From assembly GCA_002454815.1 (NCBI GenBank), contig DKJL01000007.1, forward strand, positions 1-64,000: a stretch of 64,000 bases of DNA, read 5' to 3'. The notes beneath the pieces were generated by a model. It did no database searches. It saw nothing but the letters and a program-made list of their open reading frames with translations, and was not told where the DNA came from. The number at the start of each line of letters is the position of its first letter. Within the stretch, counting starts at the first letter, position 1. This DNA comes from Flavobacteriales bacterium UBA6693 (GTDB taxonomy: Bacteria; Bacteroidota; Bacteroidia; Flavobacteriales; Weeksellaceae). Shown here one piece after another: positions 32,948 through 42,560 of the stretch. A program made the position numbers and the translations under genes.

Positions 32948-34300
32948 ATGAAACATTTAATTCTGCTCGCCGCGTTCGCTTTTGCTGCGCTGGCTTGTAC
33001 ACCGCAAAAACTGACCTCAAACATGAACCCAAATACCGACTGGAAACACAGTACCAACATTTATGAAGTCAACATTCGGCAATACACGCCGGAGGGCACT
33101 TTCCGCGCGTTCGAAAATCATTTGCCACGCCTCAAAGAAATGGGTGTCAAGACGCTCTGGTTTATGCCGATAACTCCGATTGCTCAGAAAAATAAAAAAG
33201 GAACACTGGGAAGTCAGTATGCTGCGCAGGATTATACCAGCATCAATCCCGAATTTGGTACGCTGGAAGATTTCAAACATCTCGTGGACGAAGCGCACAA
33301 GATGGGCTTTAAAGTTATTATTGATTGGGTGGCGAACCATACCGGTTGGGATCACGTCTGGACAAAAACACATCCTGAGTTTTATTTAAAAGATCCCGCC
33401 ACAAACGACTTTCAGATTGCCTCGGGAATGGATGATATTATCGAACTCGATTACAGCAATCCGCAACTGCGCTTAGCCATGATTGATGCCATGAAATTCT
33501 GGGTGCGCGAAGCCAACATCGACGGTTTCCGCTGCGATCTGGCGGCGTGGGTCGAAGTGGATTTTTGGCAACAGGCACGGCCCGAGGTAGAAAAAATGAA
33601 ACCTTTGTTTTTCCTGGGTGAATTCGATGAACTCGAAAACCCCGAATACGGAAAAGTTTTCGATGCCAGCTATATTTGGACTTGGATGCACAAAACCAAA
33701 GACTATCATGACGGCAAAGTAACTCTGGCCGAACTGAAATCGCTGCTGCAGAGTTATTCCGATATTGGCGACGGTTCCATGCGTGCCTGGTTCACCACCA
33801 ATCATGACGAAAATACCTGGAACGGTACGGAATACGAAAAATATGGTCATTTGGCCGCTCCGCTTGCCGTGTTGTCCGTTACCTGGAACGGCGTTCCGCT
33901 CATTTATAATGGCCAGGAACTTCCACTAAAAACAAAGCGTCTGGAATTCTTCGAAAAAGATCCGATTCCCTGGTCAGGCCACAATGAACTGCACGATTTT
34001 TATAAAAAATTACTGACGCTGAAATCGACCAATTCCGCCTTGCGCGGTGGTGATCCTGCCGCCACAACGCGATTACTGAAAACTTCGGCCGACGATAAAA
34101 TAATTGCCTATCTGCGGAAAAATGGTGAGAATGAAGTGCTCACGGTACTGAATTTTTCTAAGGAAGCGGTTTCCTTTTCGATAATGGATGGCGAACTTTC
34201 CGGTATTTTTACAAACGTATTTAGCGGACCGGTGAAAGATTTTTCTTCAAACCGCGAATTCTATTTGCCCGTTGGTGGTTATGCCTTACTACAAAAATGA
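32948..34300 (+). CDS. GH13 alpha-amylase-family lipoprotein
   Basis: Exported glycoside hydrolase that should cleave alpha-glucan. Lipobox ALAC with Cys17. The (beta/alpha)8 barrel carries the four GH13 regions: DWVANH, DGFRCDLA (nucleophile Asp, about 195), FFLGEFDE (acid/base Glu, about 224) and FTTNHDENTW (about 283-292). A short C-terminal beta domain follows. At 450 residues it is small, with no starch-binding modules. No susCD pair or regulator is in the window, so it is not part of a visible polysaccharide-use locus. Cleavage specificity unknown. Confidence 0.9.
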   Translation: MKHLILLAAFAFAALACTPQKLTSNMNPNTDWKHSTNIYEVNIRQYTPEGTFRAFENHLPRLKEMGVKTLWFMPITPIAQKNKKGTLGSQYAAQDYTSINPEFGTLEDFKHLVDEAHKMGFKVIIDWVANHTGWDHVWTKTHPEFYLKDPATNDFQIASGMDDIIELDYSNPQLRLAMIDAMKFWVREANIDGFRCDLAAWVEVDFWQQARPEVEKMKPLFFLGEFDELENPEYGKVFDASYIWTWMHKTKDYHDGKVTLAELKSLLQSYSDIGDGSMRAWFTTNHDENTWNGTEYEKYGHLAAPLAVLSVTWNGVPLIYNGQELPLKTKRLEFFEKDPIPWSGHNELHDFYKKLLTLKSTNSALRGGDPAATTRLLKTSADDKIIAYLRKNGENEVLTVLNFSKEAVSFSIMDGELSGIFTNVFSGPVKDFSSNREFYLPVGGYALLQK

Positions 34301-34352
34301 AAGGCCACTTTTTATCTAATTTAAAGGAACTGCAGCAGGCTGCTTGAAATCT

Positions 34353-34793
34353 ATGAATAAATCCGATTTATTACAGGTCGTCTACGGGAAACTCTCCGAA
34401 AAGATCCATACGCTGGAACAACTTATTGCCGATACACGCACTGCGAACAATGAAACGAAAAGTTCCATGGGCGACAAATACGAGACTTCGCGCGAGATGG
34501 TGCAGCAGGAAATCAACAAACTGCAGCTTCAACTGAACGACAGTATTTCAGCACGAAAGTCCTTAGGTTCAATTAATGTCAGTCCGCACGAAACGATAGC
34601 CGCCGGCTCGCTGGTAAAAACGCAGCGTGGCCTGTTTTTTATCGCAGTGCCTGTGGGTGAAATTGTCTTTGGCAATGAAAAGATTTTCGTTCTTTCGCCG
34701 GAAAGTCCGCTTGCTTCGGCGATGTGGGGGAAAAAGACGGGCGATTCCGTTCTGGTGAACCATACAGAACATAACATTATCCAGATTAGGTAA
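34353..34793 (+). CDS. GreA/GreB C-terminal-like protein
   Basis: 146 residues: an N-terminal helical coiled coil with MGDKYETSREMVQQEINKL, then a small beta domain with FVLSPESPLASAMWGKKTGD. The last part matches the C-terminal domain of Gre factors (SPLGxALLGKKxGD). The N-terminal coil does not look like a full GreA coiled coil, so cleavage-factor activity is doubtful. The ATG at 34353 is preferred to a TTG nine bases earlier. It lies 52 bases behind the GH13 gene and 40 before thyA. Confidence 0.65.
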   Translation: MNKSDLLQVVYGKLSEKIHTLEQLIADTRTANNETKSSMGDKYETSREMVQQEINKLQLQLNDSISARKSLGSINVSPHETIAAGSLVKTQRGLFFIAVPVGEIVFGNEKIFVLSPESPLASAMWGKKTGDSVLVNHTEHNIIQIR

Positions 34794-34833
34794 ATTTTTA
34801 TTTGTTTAAATTTCCGCAACAGAAAAGTACACT

Positions 34834-35628
34834 ATGCAAAATTATCAGGCTTTACTTCAACATATTTTAACACACGGCACCGACAAAACCGATCGCACGG
34901 GTACCGGAACGAAAAGCATCTTCGGATATCAGCTCCGTTATCGGCTGGCAGATGGTTTTCCTCTTGTAACGACGAAAAAAGTACATTTAAAATCCATTAT
35001 TTATGAACTGTTGTGGTTTTTGCAGGGCGACACAAACATTAAATATCTTACCGATAACGGCGTAAAGATCTGGAATGAATGGGCAGATGAAAACGGTGAT
35101 CTCGGCCCTGTTTACGGTGCGCAATGGAGAAGTTGGAAAGGTGCAGACGGTAAAGTGATCGACCAGATCTCCGAAGTGATCGACCAGATCAAAAAAAATC
35201 CTGATTCCCGCCGGCTGATTGTCTCAGCCTGGAACGCGGCGGAAATTCCCAACATGGCGCTCGCGCCTTGCCATGCGATGTTCCAATTCTACGTGGCTGA
35301 AGGCAAACTGTCGCTGCAGCTTTACCAAAGAAGTGCGGATATATTCCTTGGGGTGCCGTTCAACATTGCCAGCTACGCCTTGTTGCTGATGATGGTAGCG
35401 CAGGTCTGCGAGTTGGAGGTAGGCGACTATATCCATACTTTCGGCGATGTTCATATTTACAACAATCATATCGAACAGGTAAAAACCCAGCTTTCCCGAA
35501 CACCAAAAGCACTTCCGATAATGAAACTGAATCCTGAAATTCGTGATATTTTTAATTTTAAATTCGAAGATTTTACATTGGAGGGTTACGAACCGTATCC
35601 GGCGATCAAAGCTCCGGTAGCGATCTAA
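34834..35628 (+). CDS. thyA: Thymidylate synthase
   Basis: Methylates dUMP to dTMP with methylene-tetrahydrofolate. 264 residues, the same length as E. coli ThyA, with the catalytic Cys at 146 in LAPCHAMFQFYV. RTGTGTKSIFGYQLRY, RRLIVSAWN and FGDVHIYNNHIEQ are all present. Folate reductase is not next to it. Confidence 0.97.
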   Translation: MQNYQALLQHILTHGTDKTDRTGTGTKSIFGYQLRYRLADGFPLVTTKKVHLKSIIYELLWFLQGDTNIKYLTDNGVKIWNEWADENGDLGPVYGAQWRSWKGADGKVIDQISEVIDQIKKNPDSRRLIVSAWNAAEIPNMALAPCHAMFQFYVAEGKLSLQLYQRSADIFLGVPFNIASYALLLMMVAQVCELEVGDYIHTFGDVHIYNNHIEQVKTQLSRTPKALPIMKLNPEIRDIFNFKFEDFTLEGYEPYPAIKAPVAI

Positions 35629-35826
35629 CTTTCTATCAATTTTTTTTAAGAGAATATTTAATCCGTACAAAATCACGGCATTATTTCTAATGAAAATTAT
35701 TGTCATACAGGCAGTTTCTATTTTAGTAAATTTTTATCATTTTAAAAGTATCGTGCTTTTTTTAACAAAATATCCGGTGAGCAGGCATAAAACTTGTTTT
35801 TTAGTTTTTTTTTTAAAACTAGTATT

Positions 35827-36666
35827 ATGAACCAAAGTGATGACCATAAAAGTATTCCGATGACCTCGGTCGACAGCGGGAAATTGCGCGAGATAAAAAG
35901 TGACGTAGCCTATTATACGAACCAGATTGTTAATTTAACGATGATTGGCAAACCCGGCCAGCCTTGGGTTTTGGTCGATGCCGGAATGCCCAACTCCGCT
36001 GAGGAGATAATTGAAGTTGCGGAGAAAAGATACGGTGAGAATAATGCGCCCGAGGCCATTGTACTTACGCACGGTCACTTTGACCACGTTGGCAGCATCG
36101 TGGGTTTACTCACAAAATGGGAAGTTCCTGTTTATGCGCACTCACTTGAATTTCCTTTCCTCAATGGCAGTCAGGCCTATCCTGAGCCGGATACCAGTGT
36201 AGAAGGAGGGATTCTGGCGAAAATATCTTCTGTTTGTCCACACGATGCCATCGATATTACGCAGACCTTACGCGTTTTACCTGCCGACGGAACCATTCCC
36301 GTTCTGCCGGGTTGGCGCTGGATTCATGTGCCGGGGCACTCACCGGGACAAATTGCTTTATTTCGTGAAAGCGATAGACTGCTGATTTCAGCGGATGCCT
36401 TTATCACCGTTAAACAGGATTCGCTGTACAAAGTGCTGCTGCAGAAAGAAGAAATCTGCGGGCCACCGGTTTATCTTACCACCGATTGGCCGGCAGCCTA
36501 CGAGTCCGTTAAAGCACTGGCCGCTCTGGATCCGGAAATCGTCATTCCTGGTCATGGCACGGCGATGGAAGGAAGCAAACTGCACAAAGGTCTAACAAAG
36601 TTGGTAGCGGATTGGGATGAGGAGGCGGTACCGGATTATGGTAAATGGGTCTATGACAATAAGTAG
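35827..36666 (+). CDS. MBL-fold metallo-hydrolase
   Basis: A soluble two-metal hydrolase of 279 residues. The metal motif is H82-G-H84-F-D86-H87, with a later WIHVPGHSPGQIALF and VIPGHGTAMEG giving the remaining ligands. The substrate is not determined; thioesterase, lactonase and phosphodiesterase activities all occur in the family. The ATG at 35827 is chosen over an in-frame upstream start that adds a run of Phe. Confidence 0.9.
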   Translation: MNQSDDHKSIPMTSVDSGKLREIKSDVAYYTNQIVNLTMIGKPGQPWVLVDAGMPNSAEEIIEVAEKRYGENNAPEAIVLTHGHFDHVGSIVGLLTKWEVPVYAHSLEFPFLNGSQAYPEPDTSVEGGILAKISSVCPHDAIDITQTLRVLPADGTIPVLPGWRWIHVPGHSPGQIALFRESDRLLISADAFITVKQDSLYKVLLQKEEICGPPVYLTTDWPAAYESVKALAALDPEIVIPGHGTAMEGSKLHKGLTKLVADWDEEAVPDYGKWVYDNK

Positions 36667-36686
36667 GAAAACGAAATTCTAAAATT

Positions 36687-37922
36687 TTACACTTCAGCCA
36701 TTTCTTCCTCCGGAACGGAAAACGGTTCGCCGCATAATTTCGTTACTACCATCGCGGCCACAGTGTCTCCCGTCGAGTTGAGAATGGTAGCCAATGGATC
36801 GACCAGTGTTCCTAAAATCATTACCGCTGGAATCGCTTCCATAGGCAACTGATACACAGAAATCATCAGCATCTCACCAATGTAACCTCCGTTCGGGATT
36901 CCGCCTGCCACAATGCTTACAAATACCGTAATCCCGAGGGCAAGCAACAGATTGGCCGGTTCGAAGAAATCTTCGCCAATAATGAGAAATGCAACATAAA
37001 TCTTAATAATTGAAGACATTGAAGATCCGTTTTTATGGAGCGTGCTGCCAATAGGAATGACGATATTGGCGATGGCGCTCGGAATGCCAATTCGGGCCGC
37101 TGCCTGCAGATTGGCCGGCATTGTGGCAAAACTGCTGCAAGTGGAAACCGCGGTTAAGCTGGGATAAATATTATGTCTCCAAAATGTTTTCACACCCAAA
37201 CTTCCATTGGCAACGAGGGCATAAAGTGAGAAGAAAATGATGAAATAAACGAAGCCGGCGACATAGTACAAACCCAGAGGTTGTGCATAAAAGCCAAATA
37301 ATTGTGGCCCGACGGTAGCAACCTGATAGGCGAAATAAGCACCAAGCCCTATAGGCGCAACTTTCATAACGGTGAGCAGCAATTCTTTCATAACTTCGTA
37401 GCCGGATGCCAAAAACAAACGGAAAGGTTCTCCTTTCTGTGCGGTTTTTCGTGCTGCCGTGCCGGTGAGAAAGGCGAAGATCAGCAATGCCAGCATATTC
37501 CGGCGTGAAAATAATTCTGTAAATTCTCCCACGGTGAAAAAACTGACAATCCTTTCGTTCCAGCTGGCCACCGGCGCGGTATCGAAAGTTTCCAGCGAAT
37601 TCGGAGGCAGCGGAGGTGTTGGAAATAAGAAAACTGCGGCAATGGTAAATAATGCAGCAATCAGAATAAATACTAGAAATGTGGCGACCATGGCCAAAAT
37701 AATTCTGCCAAATTTCGACTCCTGCTGCAGCGAGGCAATCGAGTTGGCGACGGCGAAATAAACCAGCGGCACGACGCTTACAAATAAAAGATTCAGGAAG
37801 ATATCCCCAAGCGGTCTCAGATATTCCACAGTTTGCGGAGAGAAAATTCCGATTAGGCTACCGATGGAAATACCCAGCAGAAGCAAGAGAATCCCCGAGT
37901 AATTTCGCAGAAGTGGATGCAT
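36687..37922 (-). CDS. Dicarboxylate/amino acid:cation symporter (DAACS)
   Basis: Inner-membrane Na+- or H+-coupled importer of the glutamate/aspartate/C4-dicarboxylate family. 411 residues with eight spans and two hairpins; the hairpin signatures are TCSSFATMPANLQ and the Gly-rich ILGTLVDPLATILNSTGDTV, where N and D bind substrate and cation. Specificity cannot be read. Confidence 0.92.
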   Translation of the reverse strand: MHPLLRNYSGILLLLLGISIGSLIGIFSPQTVEYLRPLGDIFLNLLFVSVVPLVYFAVANSIASLQQESKFGRIILAMVATFLVFILIAALFTIAAVFLFPTPPLPPNSLETFDTAPVASWNERIVSFFTVGEFTELFSRRNMLALLIFAFLTGTAARKTAQKGEPFRLFLASGYEVMKELLLTVMKVAPIGLGAYFAYQVATVGPQLFGFYAQPLGLYYVAGFVYFIIFFSLYALVANGSLGVKTFWRHNIYPSLTAVSTCSSFATMPANLQAAARIGIPSAIANIVIPIGSTLHKNGSSMSSIIKIYVAFLIIGEDFFEPANLLLALGITVFVSIVAGGIPNGGYIGEMLMISVYQLPMEAIPAVMILGTLVDPLATILNSTGDTVAAMVVTKLCGEPFSVPEEEMAEV

Positions 37923-37967
37923 ATAAATTTTGTTTAAAGATAAAAGAAATTTACAAAAAACCGGAAT

Positions 37968-38600
37968 TTAGATCGTCCATTGGTCATTAATTACTGCGAT
38001 GAGGTAATATTGACCTTCATATTGTTCGAAAACAAATCGCAAAGCTTTCCAGTCCATGCCGCTGTATTCTTCTGAACCGGGAAGATAGTTTTCTGTAAAG
38101 TCCGCGTGGGGAAAAACCTTTTTTAAATTATTAAGCGAGTTGCCGCTGCCGCGAAAGGAATTTATTATTACTTCCGCTTTCGTAAAATCGCGCACGAACA
38201 GCCATTTTTTAAAATATTCACTTATGGAGCAGACTAAAGGGTCGCCCGTGCCGTCCAGATTTCCCCACGTAAATTTTACCGGCGTCGCTGCATAACGTTC
38301 AAATTCGCTGTGGCTGAAATGTTTGTCGACCGTCGGGTCGATAAAGGCGTACATCGAAAAACTAACGCCTTTATCCGGATGAATAAAATTCGTGAACTTC
38401 TGCATATCACCTTTTTTAATGACGCTTATTACCGAGTCGTTCATCGCGCGCAAAACTTCTGTTTCGGAAAGTTCCTTTTTCGGCAAAACAATTTCGGTGA
38501 CTGCACTTTCTTTTTTGGGGCCCAATTGACCCGATGGATTTTCCGGCTTTTCCGTACAGCCACTTATTAAAAGAACACAGGCCAGCAGTAAATTTTTCAT
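37968..38600 (-). CDS. Lipoprotein of unknown function
   Basis: 210 residues with lipobox LISGC (Cys15). The middle region SVISVIKKGDMQKFTNFIHPDKGVSFSMYAFI recalls NTF2-like or DUF-type secreted proteins, but no family is certain. It starts nine bases behind the TonB receptor stop, so the two are one transcript and may work together. Confidence 0.75.
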   Translation of the reverse strand: MKNLLLACVLLISGCTEKPENPSGQLGPKKESAVTEIVLPKKELSETEVLRAMNDSVISVIKKGDMQKFTNFIHPDKGVSFSMYAFIDPTVDKHFSHSEFERYAATPVKFTWGNLDGTGDPLVCSISEYFKKWLFVRDFTKAEVIINSFRGSGNSLNNLKKVFPHADFTENYLPGSEEYSGMDWKALRFVFEQYEGQYYLIAVINDQWTI

Positions 38601-38609
38601 TGTTGTAAA

Positions 38610-40643
38610 TTAAAGTTGCACCGCGATTCCGAGCATAAAATTACGCAGTGCCGCCGGATTATAAAAACGGTTGCCGAAAGCGTTGATGTCGTAACCCAAA
38701 CTGTACTCGGTATTGTATAAATTCTGGACAGCAAACCTGATTTCTGCATTCATTTGTTTGTTTTTAAAAGAATAGGTCAGGGCCGCATTTCCTATTAAAG
38801 CTTCATCAGCGGAAACGGTATTGGCATCGTTCAGCGGCATCGACGAGGTGTAAAAATGAACCAGATCCAGGCTGAAGTTTTCGAAAAACCCAACTCTCAA
38901 AAGTCCCTGCAGCGAAGTGGCGGGCACACCCGTGAGTTTGTTCCCGGAATAATCGACGTTGTTTTGCCGGTACTCTTTAAATTTAAAATCGTAAAAGTTG
39001 CCGGAGATGTATACTTTTAAATCATTGATTACGGTAGAATTAAAATTGATCTTTTTTGTTTCAACTAAGAATTCGACGCCCTTCTGAGCAGTTTTCCCGG
39101 CATTCACAAAATATTCTTCGCCTGCCTCATTTTGTCGTCGAACGATGGCATCCTCTAATCTGAAATCAAAAAGACTGATTTCAGCAAACAGGAAATTTCC
39201 AAACTGTTTGCGCACACCAATCTCTTTATTCCATCCGTATTCGGGCTGGAGTTCTGTGTTAATCTGCTGTGCCGAAGACCGCACTTCTTCGGTTGTAGGT
39301 GCAGAGTTTCCTTTGCTGATTTTCGCACGCACGATGAGGTCAGGCTGTACTTTATATGAAACTCCCAGCGTTGGCAGAAAAGAATTCGCGAACCGCTTGC
39401 TGCCCATTTCATGATCAGGGTATAGCCTTTTCCACTCATAATTCATCATATTCAAACTGGCGGAAGCATCCAGAAAAAAACGGTTTTGCAATTCCACTTT
39501 TTGGGAAAGAAAGATAAAACCACTGTTTACTGTGATGTCATCGAAAGTCTGTGGCGCTGAAGGCTGTCCCGAATTATTAGCGAAATTGCGGTGGCGATAA
39601 GTGCCCGAAGCGCCTTCAAAACCCACGCGTGTCTGATAATATACCTCAGGTTTGCGCTGTTCGAAGTTCAGATGCGTTCGCAGCGCCTTGTTGTTTTCGA
39701 ATCGTTTTTCGTAGTTGGTAATAAAGGGGTTTCTCAAATCGTGGTAATTTCCCTGAACGGCCAAAAAATGTGTGAAATTTTCATTGATTTTAATCAAATT
39801 TGAAATACCTGCGAAAATCATTTTGTTGTAGATACCTGCCTGCTGCTGCACTGCACCAGGTAATTTTGCGGTACCCGGCCGTGCCTGTTTCCGGTTGTCA
39901 TTCATCTGCGCAAAGGTGAGTCCACCCGGCGTTTCATACGACAAATCTGAAACGAGCAGCATCGCCCGCACTTCGTTAGCCCCGCCGTAACTCATGCGGT
40001 CTTTTAAGAAAACGAACTTCCGTTCAAGCGCAGCTTGTTCTCGGTAAGACTGTGATGTTTCATAACTAGTGTACGCTTTCAAAAAATGCCTCCTAACCGG
40101 TTCGGTAATATGCAGAGCTCCTTTAAAATGATTATAGCTACCGCCTTGGATGCCGGCCTTACGTTGCCGCGGCGTATCAGTTTTAAGTAAAGCAGTCCCA
40201 CCTGTTCCGGATCCGAAATCTCCTGCTTCAGGTCCTTTGTAAAGCTCTATCGATTGTAGCAGTTGGGGGTCTATCATATTAAGATACGTATTGCCGGAAG
40301 CGTCGGTGAGCGAAAAATCATCCAGGTAAACCTTCACATTTCGGATGCCAAATGGCGAGCGCAGTGTGCTGCCGCGCACGGACAGACGGTAGCTGCCCGG
40401 CGAACGTTCTTCCATTTTTGCACCGGGCATCAGGTTGATGGCTTCCAACATACGGTCTGGCGCATTTTGTTGGAGCAGGGTGGAGTTGGCAACCGAAACC
40501 GATTTTGTGGATTGCAGCAGCCGGTCCGGTTTCCGGTAAGCGTCAATCGTTACCGTTGAAATCAGTGTCGCGGAATCCTTTTCCTGGGCTTTAGCAAGAA
40601 AGACGGCCAACATGACGCCGGCAATCGTTATTTTGTGCATCAT
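38610..40643 (-). CDS. TonB-dependent outer-membrane receptor
   Basis: A 677-residue beta-barrel transporter energised by TonB. Signal peptide of 19 residues (ending FLAKAQ). The plug follows, with RMLEAINLMPGAKMEERSPG, RLSVRGSTLRSPFGIRNVKV and IELYKGPEAGDFGSGTGG. The barrel ends NRFYNPAALRNFMLGIAVQL with a hydrophobic terminal strand. There is no carboxypeptidase-like N-domain and no SusD partner, which fits a siderophore or metal-chelate receptor rather than a glycan one. A second ATG three bases downstream is equally possible. Confidence 0.9.
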   Translation of the reverse strand: MMHKITIAGVMLAVFLAKAQEKDSATLISTVTIDAYRKPDRLLQSTKSVSVANSTLLQQNAPDRMLEAINLMPGAKMEERSPGSYRLSVRGSTLRSPFGIRNVKVYLDDFSLTDASGNTYLNMIDPQLLQSIELYKGPEAGDFGSGTGGTALLKTDTPRQRKAGIQGGSYNHFKGALHITEPVRRHFLKAYTSYETSQSYREQAALERKFVFLKDRMSYGGANEVRAMLLVSDLSYETPGGLTFAQMNDNRKQARPGTAKLPGAVQQQAGIYNKMIFAGISNLIKINENFTHFLAVQGNYHDLRNPFITNYEKRFENNKALRTHLNFEQRKPEVYYQTRVGFEGASGTYRHRNFANNSGQPSAPQTFDDITVNSGFIFLSQKVELQNRFFLDASASLNMMNYEWKRLYPDHEMGSKRFANSFLPTLGVSYKVQPDLIVRAKISKGNSAPTTEEVRSSAQQINTELQPEYGWNKEIGVRKQFGNFLFAEISLFDFRLEDAIVRRQNEAGEEYFVNAGKTAQKGVEFLVETKKINFNSTVINDLKVYISGNFYDFKFKEYRQNNVDYSGNKLTGVPATSLQGLLRVGFFENFSLDLVHFYTSSMPLNDANTVSADEALIGNAALTYSFKNKQMNAEIRFAVQNLYNTEYSLGYDINAFGNRFYNPAALRNFMLGIAVQL

Positions 40644-40743
40644 TTAGCAAGGTTTTTAAGTCGGTTTTTTTTCGGTCTAAATTTTGTGGCAAGTTAGCCA
40701 TACAAAATTGGATAATTTTTTTAAATTAAAAGTACCATCATTC

Positions 40744-41664
40744 ATGGCGTATATCGATTATTATAAAGTGTTGGGAGTCCCAAAAAGTGCTAGTGCTGAC
40801 GAAATAAAAAAAGCCTACCGCAAACAGGCCAGAAAATACCACCCCGACGTGAACCCCGGCGATAAGGAGGCTGAACGAAAATTCAAAGAATTAAATGAAG
40901 CCAACGAAGTGCTCAGTAATCCCGAAAACCGAACAAAATACGATAAGTACGGGGAAAACTGGAAGCACGGCGAAGAATATGAAAAAGCACAACAGCAATA
41001 TCGCGGGCAACAGGGCGGGCAGCAGGGTGGTTTCGGCGGCTTCGGTGGCGGCGATTTTGCCGAAGGTGCAGATTTCTCGGATTTTTTCCAGAGTATGTTT
41101 GGCGGTGGCAGCGGTTTTGGTGGCGGCACCCGAGGCAGTGCCTCCGGGAAATTTAAGGGCCAGGATCTAGAGGGTACCGTAAACCTTTCTTTGCGCGACG
41201 CCGCAAAAACACATCAGCAAACTTTTGACATCAACGGAAAAAAAGTGCGTATCACCGTTCCGGCAGGAGTTGCAGACGGGCAACGGATAAAACTGAAGGG
41301 GCACGGTGGACCGGGACACAACGGTGGACCGAGTGGCGATCTTTTTATCACTTTTGCCATTGCTCCTGATTCTCAGTTTGTACGGAACGGTGACAATTTA
41401 AAAACTGAACAGACCATCGATTTGTATAGCGCTGTCCTAGGTGGTGAGGTAAATATAAAAACTTTGGACGGTGAAGTAAAACTAAAAGTAAAAGCAGGCA
41501 CGCAAAACGGTACAACGGTGCGGCTGAAAGGGAAAGGATTTCCGGTTTATAAAAAAGAAAACGCCTATGGAGACCTGCTCGTAACCTTCCAGGTGCAGCT
41601 TCCACAGCAACTCACCGAAGAACAGCGGGAACTTTTTGTTCAACTTAAAAACTCAGCACAATGA
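40744..41664 (+). CDS. cbpA: CbpA-like DnaJ co-chaperone
   Basis: J-domain protein of 306 residues that stimulates DnaK. The J domain has HPD at 33-35. It is followed by a Gly/Phe-rich linker (about 95-130) and the two C-terminal beta domains (GTVNLSLRDAAKTHQQTF and VLGGEVNIKTLDGEV). The zinc-finger CXXCXGXG repeats of DnaJ are absent, as in CbpA. The ATG at 40744 gives the standard start (MAYIDYYKVLGV). The stop overlaps cbpM in ATGA. Confidence 0.93.
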   Translation: MAYIDYYKVLGVPKSASADEIKKAYRKQARKYHPDVNPGDKEAERKFKELNEANEVLSNPENRTKYDKYGENWKHGEEYEKAQQQYRGQQGGQQGGFGGFGGGDFAEGADFSDFFQSMFGGGSGFGGGTRGSASGKFKGQDLEGTVNLSLRDAAKTHQQTFDINGKKVRITVPAGVADGQRIKLKGHGGPGHNGGPSGDLFITFAIAPDSQFVRNGDNLKTEQTIDLYSAVLGGEVNIKTLDGEVKLKVKAGTQNGTTVRLKGKGFPVYKKENAYGDLLVTFQVQLPQQLTEEQRELFVQLKNSAQ

Positions 41665-41963
41665 TCGACAGAATATCACGCGAAGAACTCGTAAAAATAT
41701 ATGACGTAGAAGTCACCTTCTTCGACTCACTGGAGGCGGCAGGATTGGTTTCTACAGTGACCGAAAATGAAACCGTTTATCTGCTTTACGACGAGCTGGC
41801 CACTTTCGAAAAGTTTACCATGTGGCATTATGATCTGGAAGTAAATTTGCCAGGCTTGGAGGTAATTCAGCATTTGTTAAATAAAATTGCGGAGTTGCAG
41901 CACCAGCGAAACAATTATGATTCAGATGAAATGAGTGGTTTGGAAACTTATCCCATTCATTAA
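41661..41963 (+). CDS. cbpM: Chaperone modulator CbpM-like protein
   Basis: A 100-residue MerR-like helical protein that in E. coli binds the J domain of CbpA and inhibits it. Patterns ISREELVKIYDVEVTFFDSL and WHYDLEVNLPGLEVIQHLLN are those of the CbpM family. The start overlaps the cbpA stop by four bases, so the two are made together. A hairpin terminator follows. Confidence 0.9.
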   Translation: MIDRISREELVKIYDVEVTFFDSLEAAGLVSTVTENETVYLLYDELATFEKFTMWHYDLEVNLPGLEVIQHLLNKIAELQHQRNNYDSDEMSGLETYPIH

Positions 41964-42006
41964 TTCTATTTGTAATTAAATTTATTTAAAAGTTAAAAAT
42001 TCACAC

Positions 42007-42030
42007 AACCGCTATCATCAGCGGTTTTTT
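42007..42030 (+). terminator. Terminator of cbpA-cbpM
   Basis: A 7-bp perfect stem (42007-42013 with 42020-42026), a six-base loop and six T. Confidence 0.8.
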
Positions 42031-42092
42031 GTGTTGTAAACTGAAATATGTAACGGTGAAAAAAAATATTATCAAATATTTACTACTTTGTA

Positions 42093-42124
42093 TTGCATAA
42101 TACTAGAATAAATATATATCTTTG
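42093..42124 (+). promoter_or_regulatory. Promoter of the PadR-PspC operon
   Basis: TTG (42093-42095), a 21-base spacer, then TATCTTTG (42117-42124), a perfect TAnnTTTG. The leader is about 55 bases. Confidence 0.6.
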
Positions 42125-42184
42125 CCATGTAAAGTTGATGAAGTATCATCTTTCAGTTTTAAAACCAATTAAACACGAGATAAC

Positions 42185-42556
42185 ATGAACACAGAAAATA
42201 CCAAGGCGCAAATGCGGAAGGGCATTCTGGAATTCTGTATCCTGAGCCTGATCGACCGACGCGAGATGTACGTCTCCGACCTGATCGAAGAACTCAGGAA
42301 CGGACAGCTGGAAGTGGTGGAAGGTACGCTGTATCCTCTGCTGACACGCCTGAAAAACGGCGAATTTCTATCTTACCGATGGGAAGAATCTACCGGTGGC
42401 CCGCCACGGAAATATTACCAGATGACCGAAAAAGGAAAACGATTTCTGGCCGAGCTGCAAAATACCTGGGACGCACTTACAGATTCCGTAAATCAAATTA
42501 CCAAAACTACTAACCCGGCGAGCGACGAAGAATCATCGTATCACCCCAACGCATAA
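42185..42556 (+). CDS. PadR family transcriptional regulator
   Basis: Winged-helix repressor of 123 residues. MRKGILEFCILSLIDRREMY, VVEGTLYPLLTRLKNGEFLS and PPRKYYQMTEKGKRFL are the PadR N-terminal domain. The C-terminal dimerisation part is short. It is four bases ahead of a PspC-domain gene; PadR plus PspC membrane protein is a frequent pair, which suggests self-regulation of an envelope-stress operon (inference). Confidence 0.92.
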   Translation: MNTENTKAQMRKGILEFCILSLIDRREMYVSDLIEELRNGQLEVVEGTLYPLLTRLKNGEFLSYRWEESTGGPPRKYYQMTEKGKRFLAELQNTWDALTDSVNQITKTTNPASDEESSYHPNA

Positions 42557-42560
42557 TATT

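Noticed and set aside
35690..35830. A 46-codon plus-strand frame between thyA and the MBL gene, its stop overlapping the MBL start
   Set aside because: The product is a low-complexity Phe/Leu/Val string from AT-rich spacer. There is no promoter or conserved feature, though the ATGA overlap was tempting.
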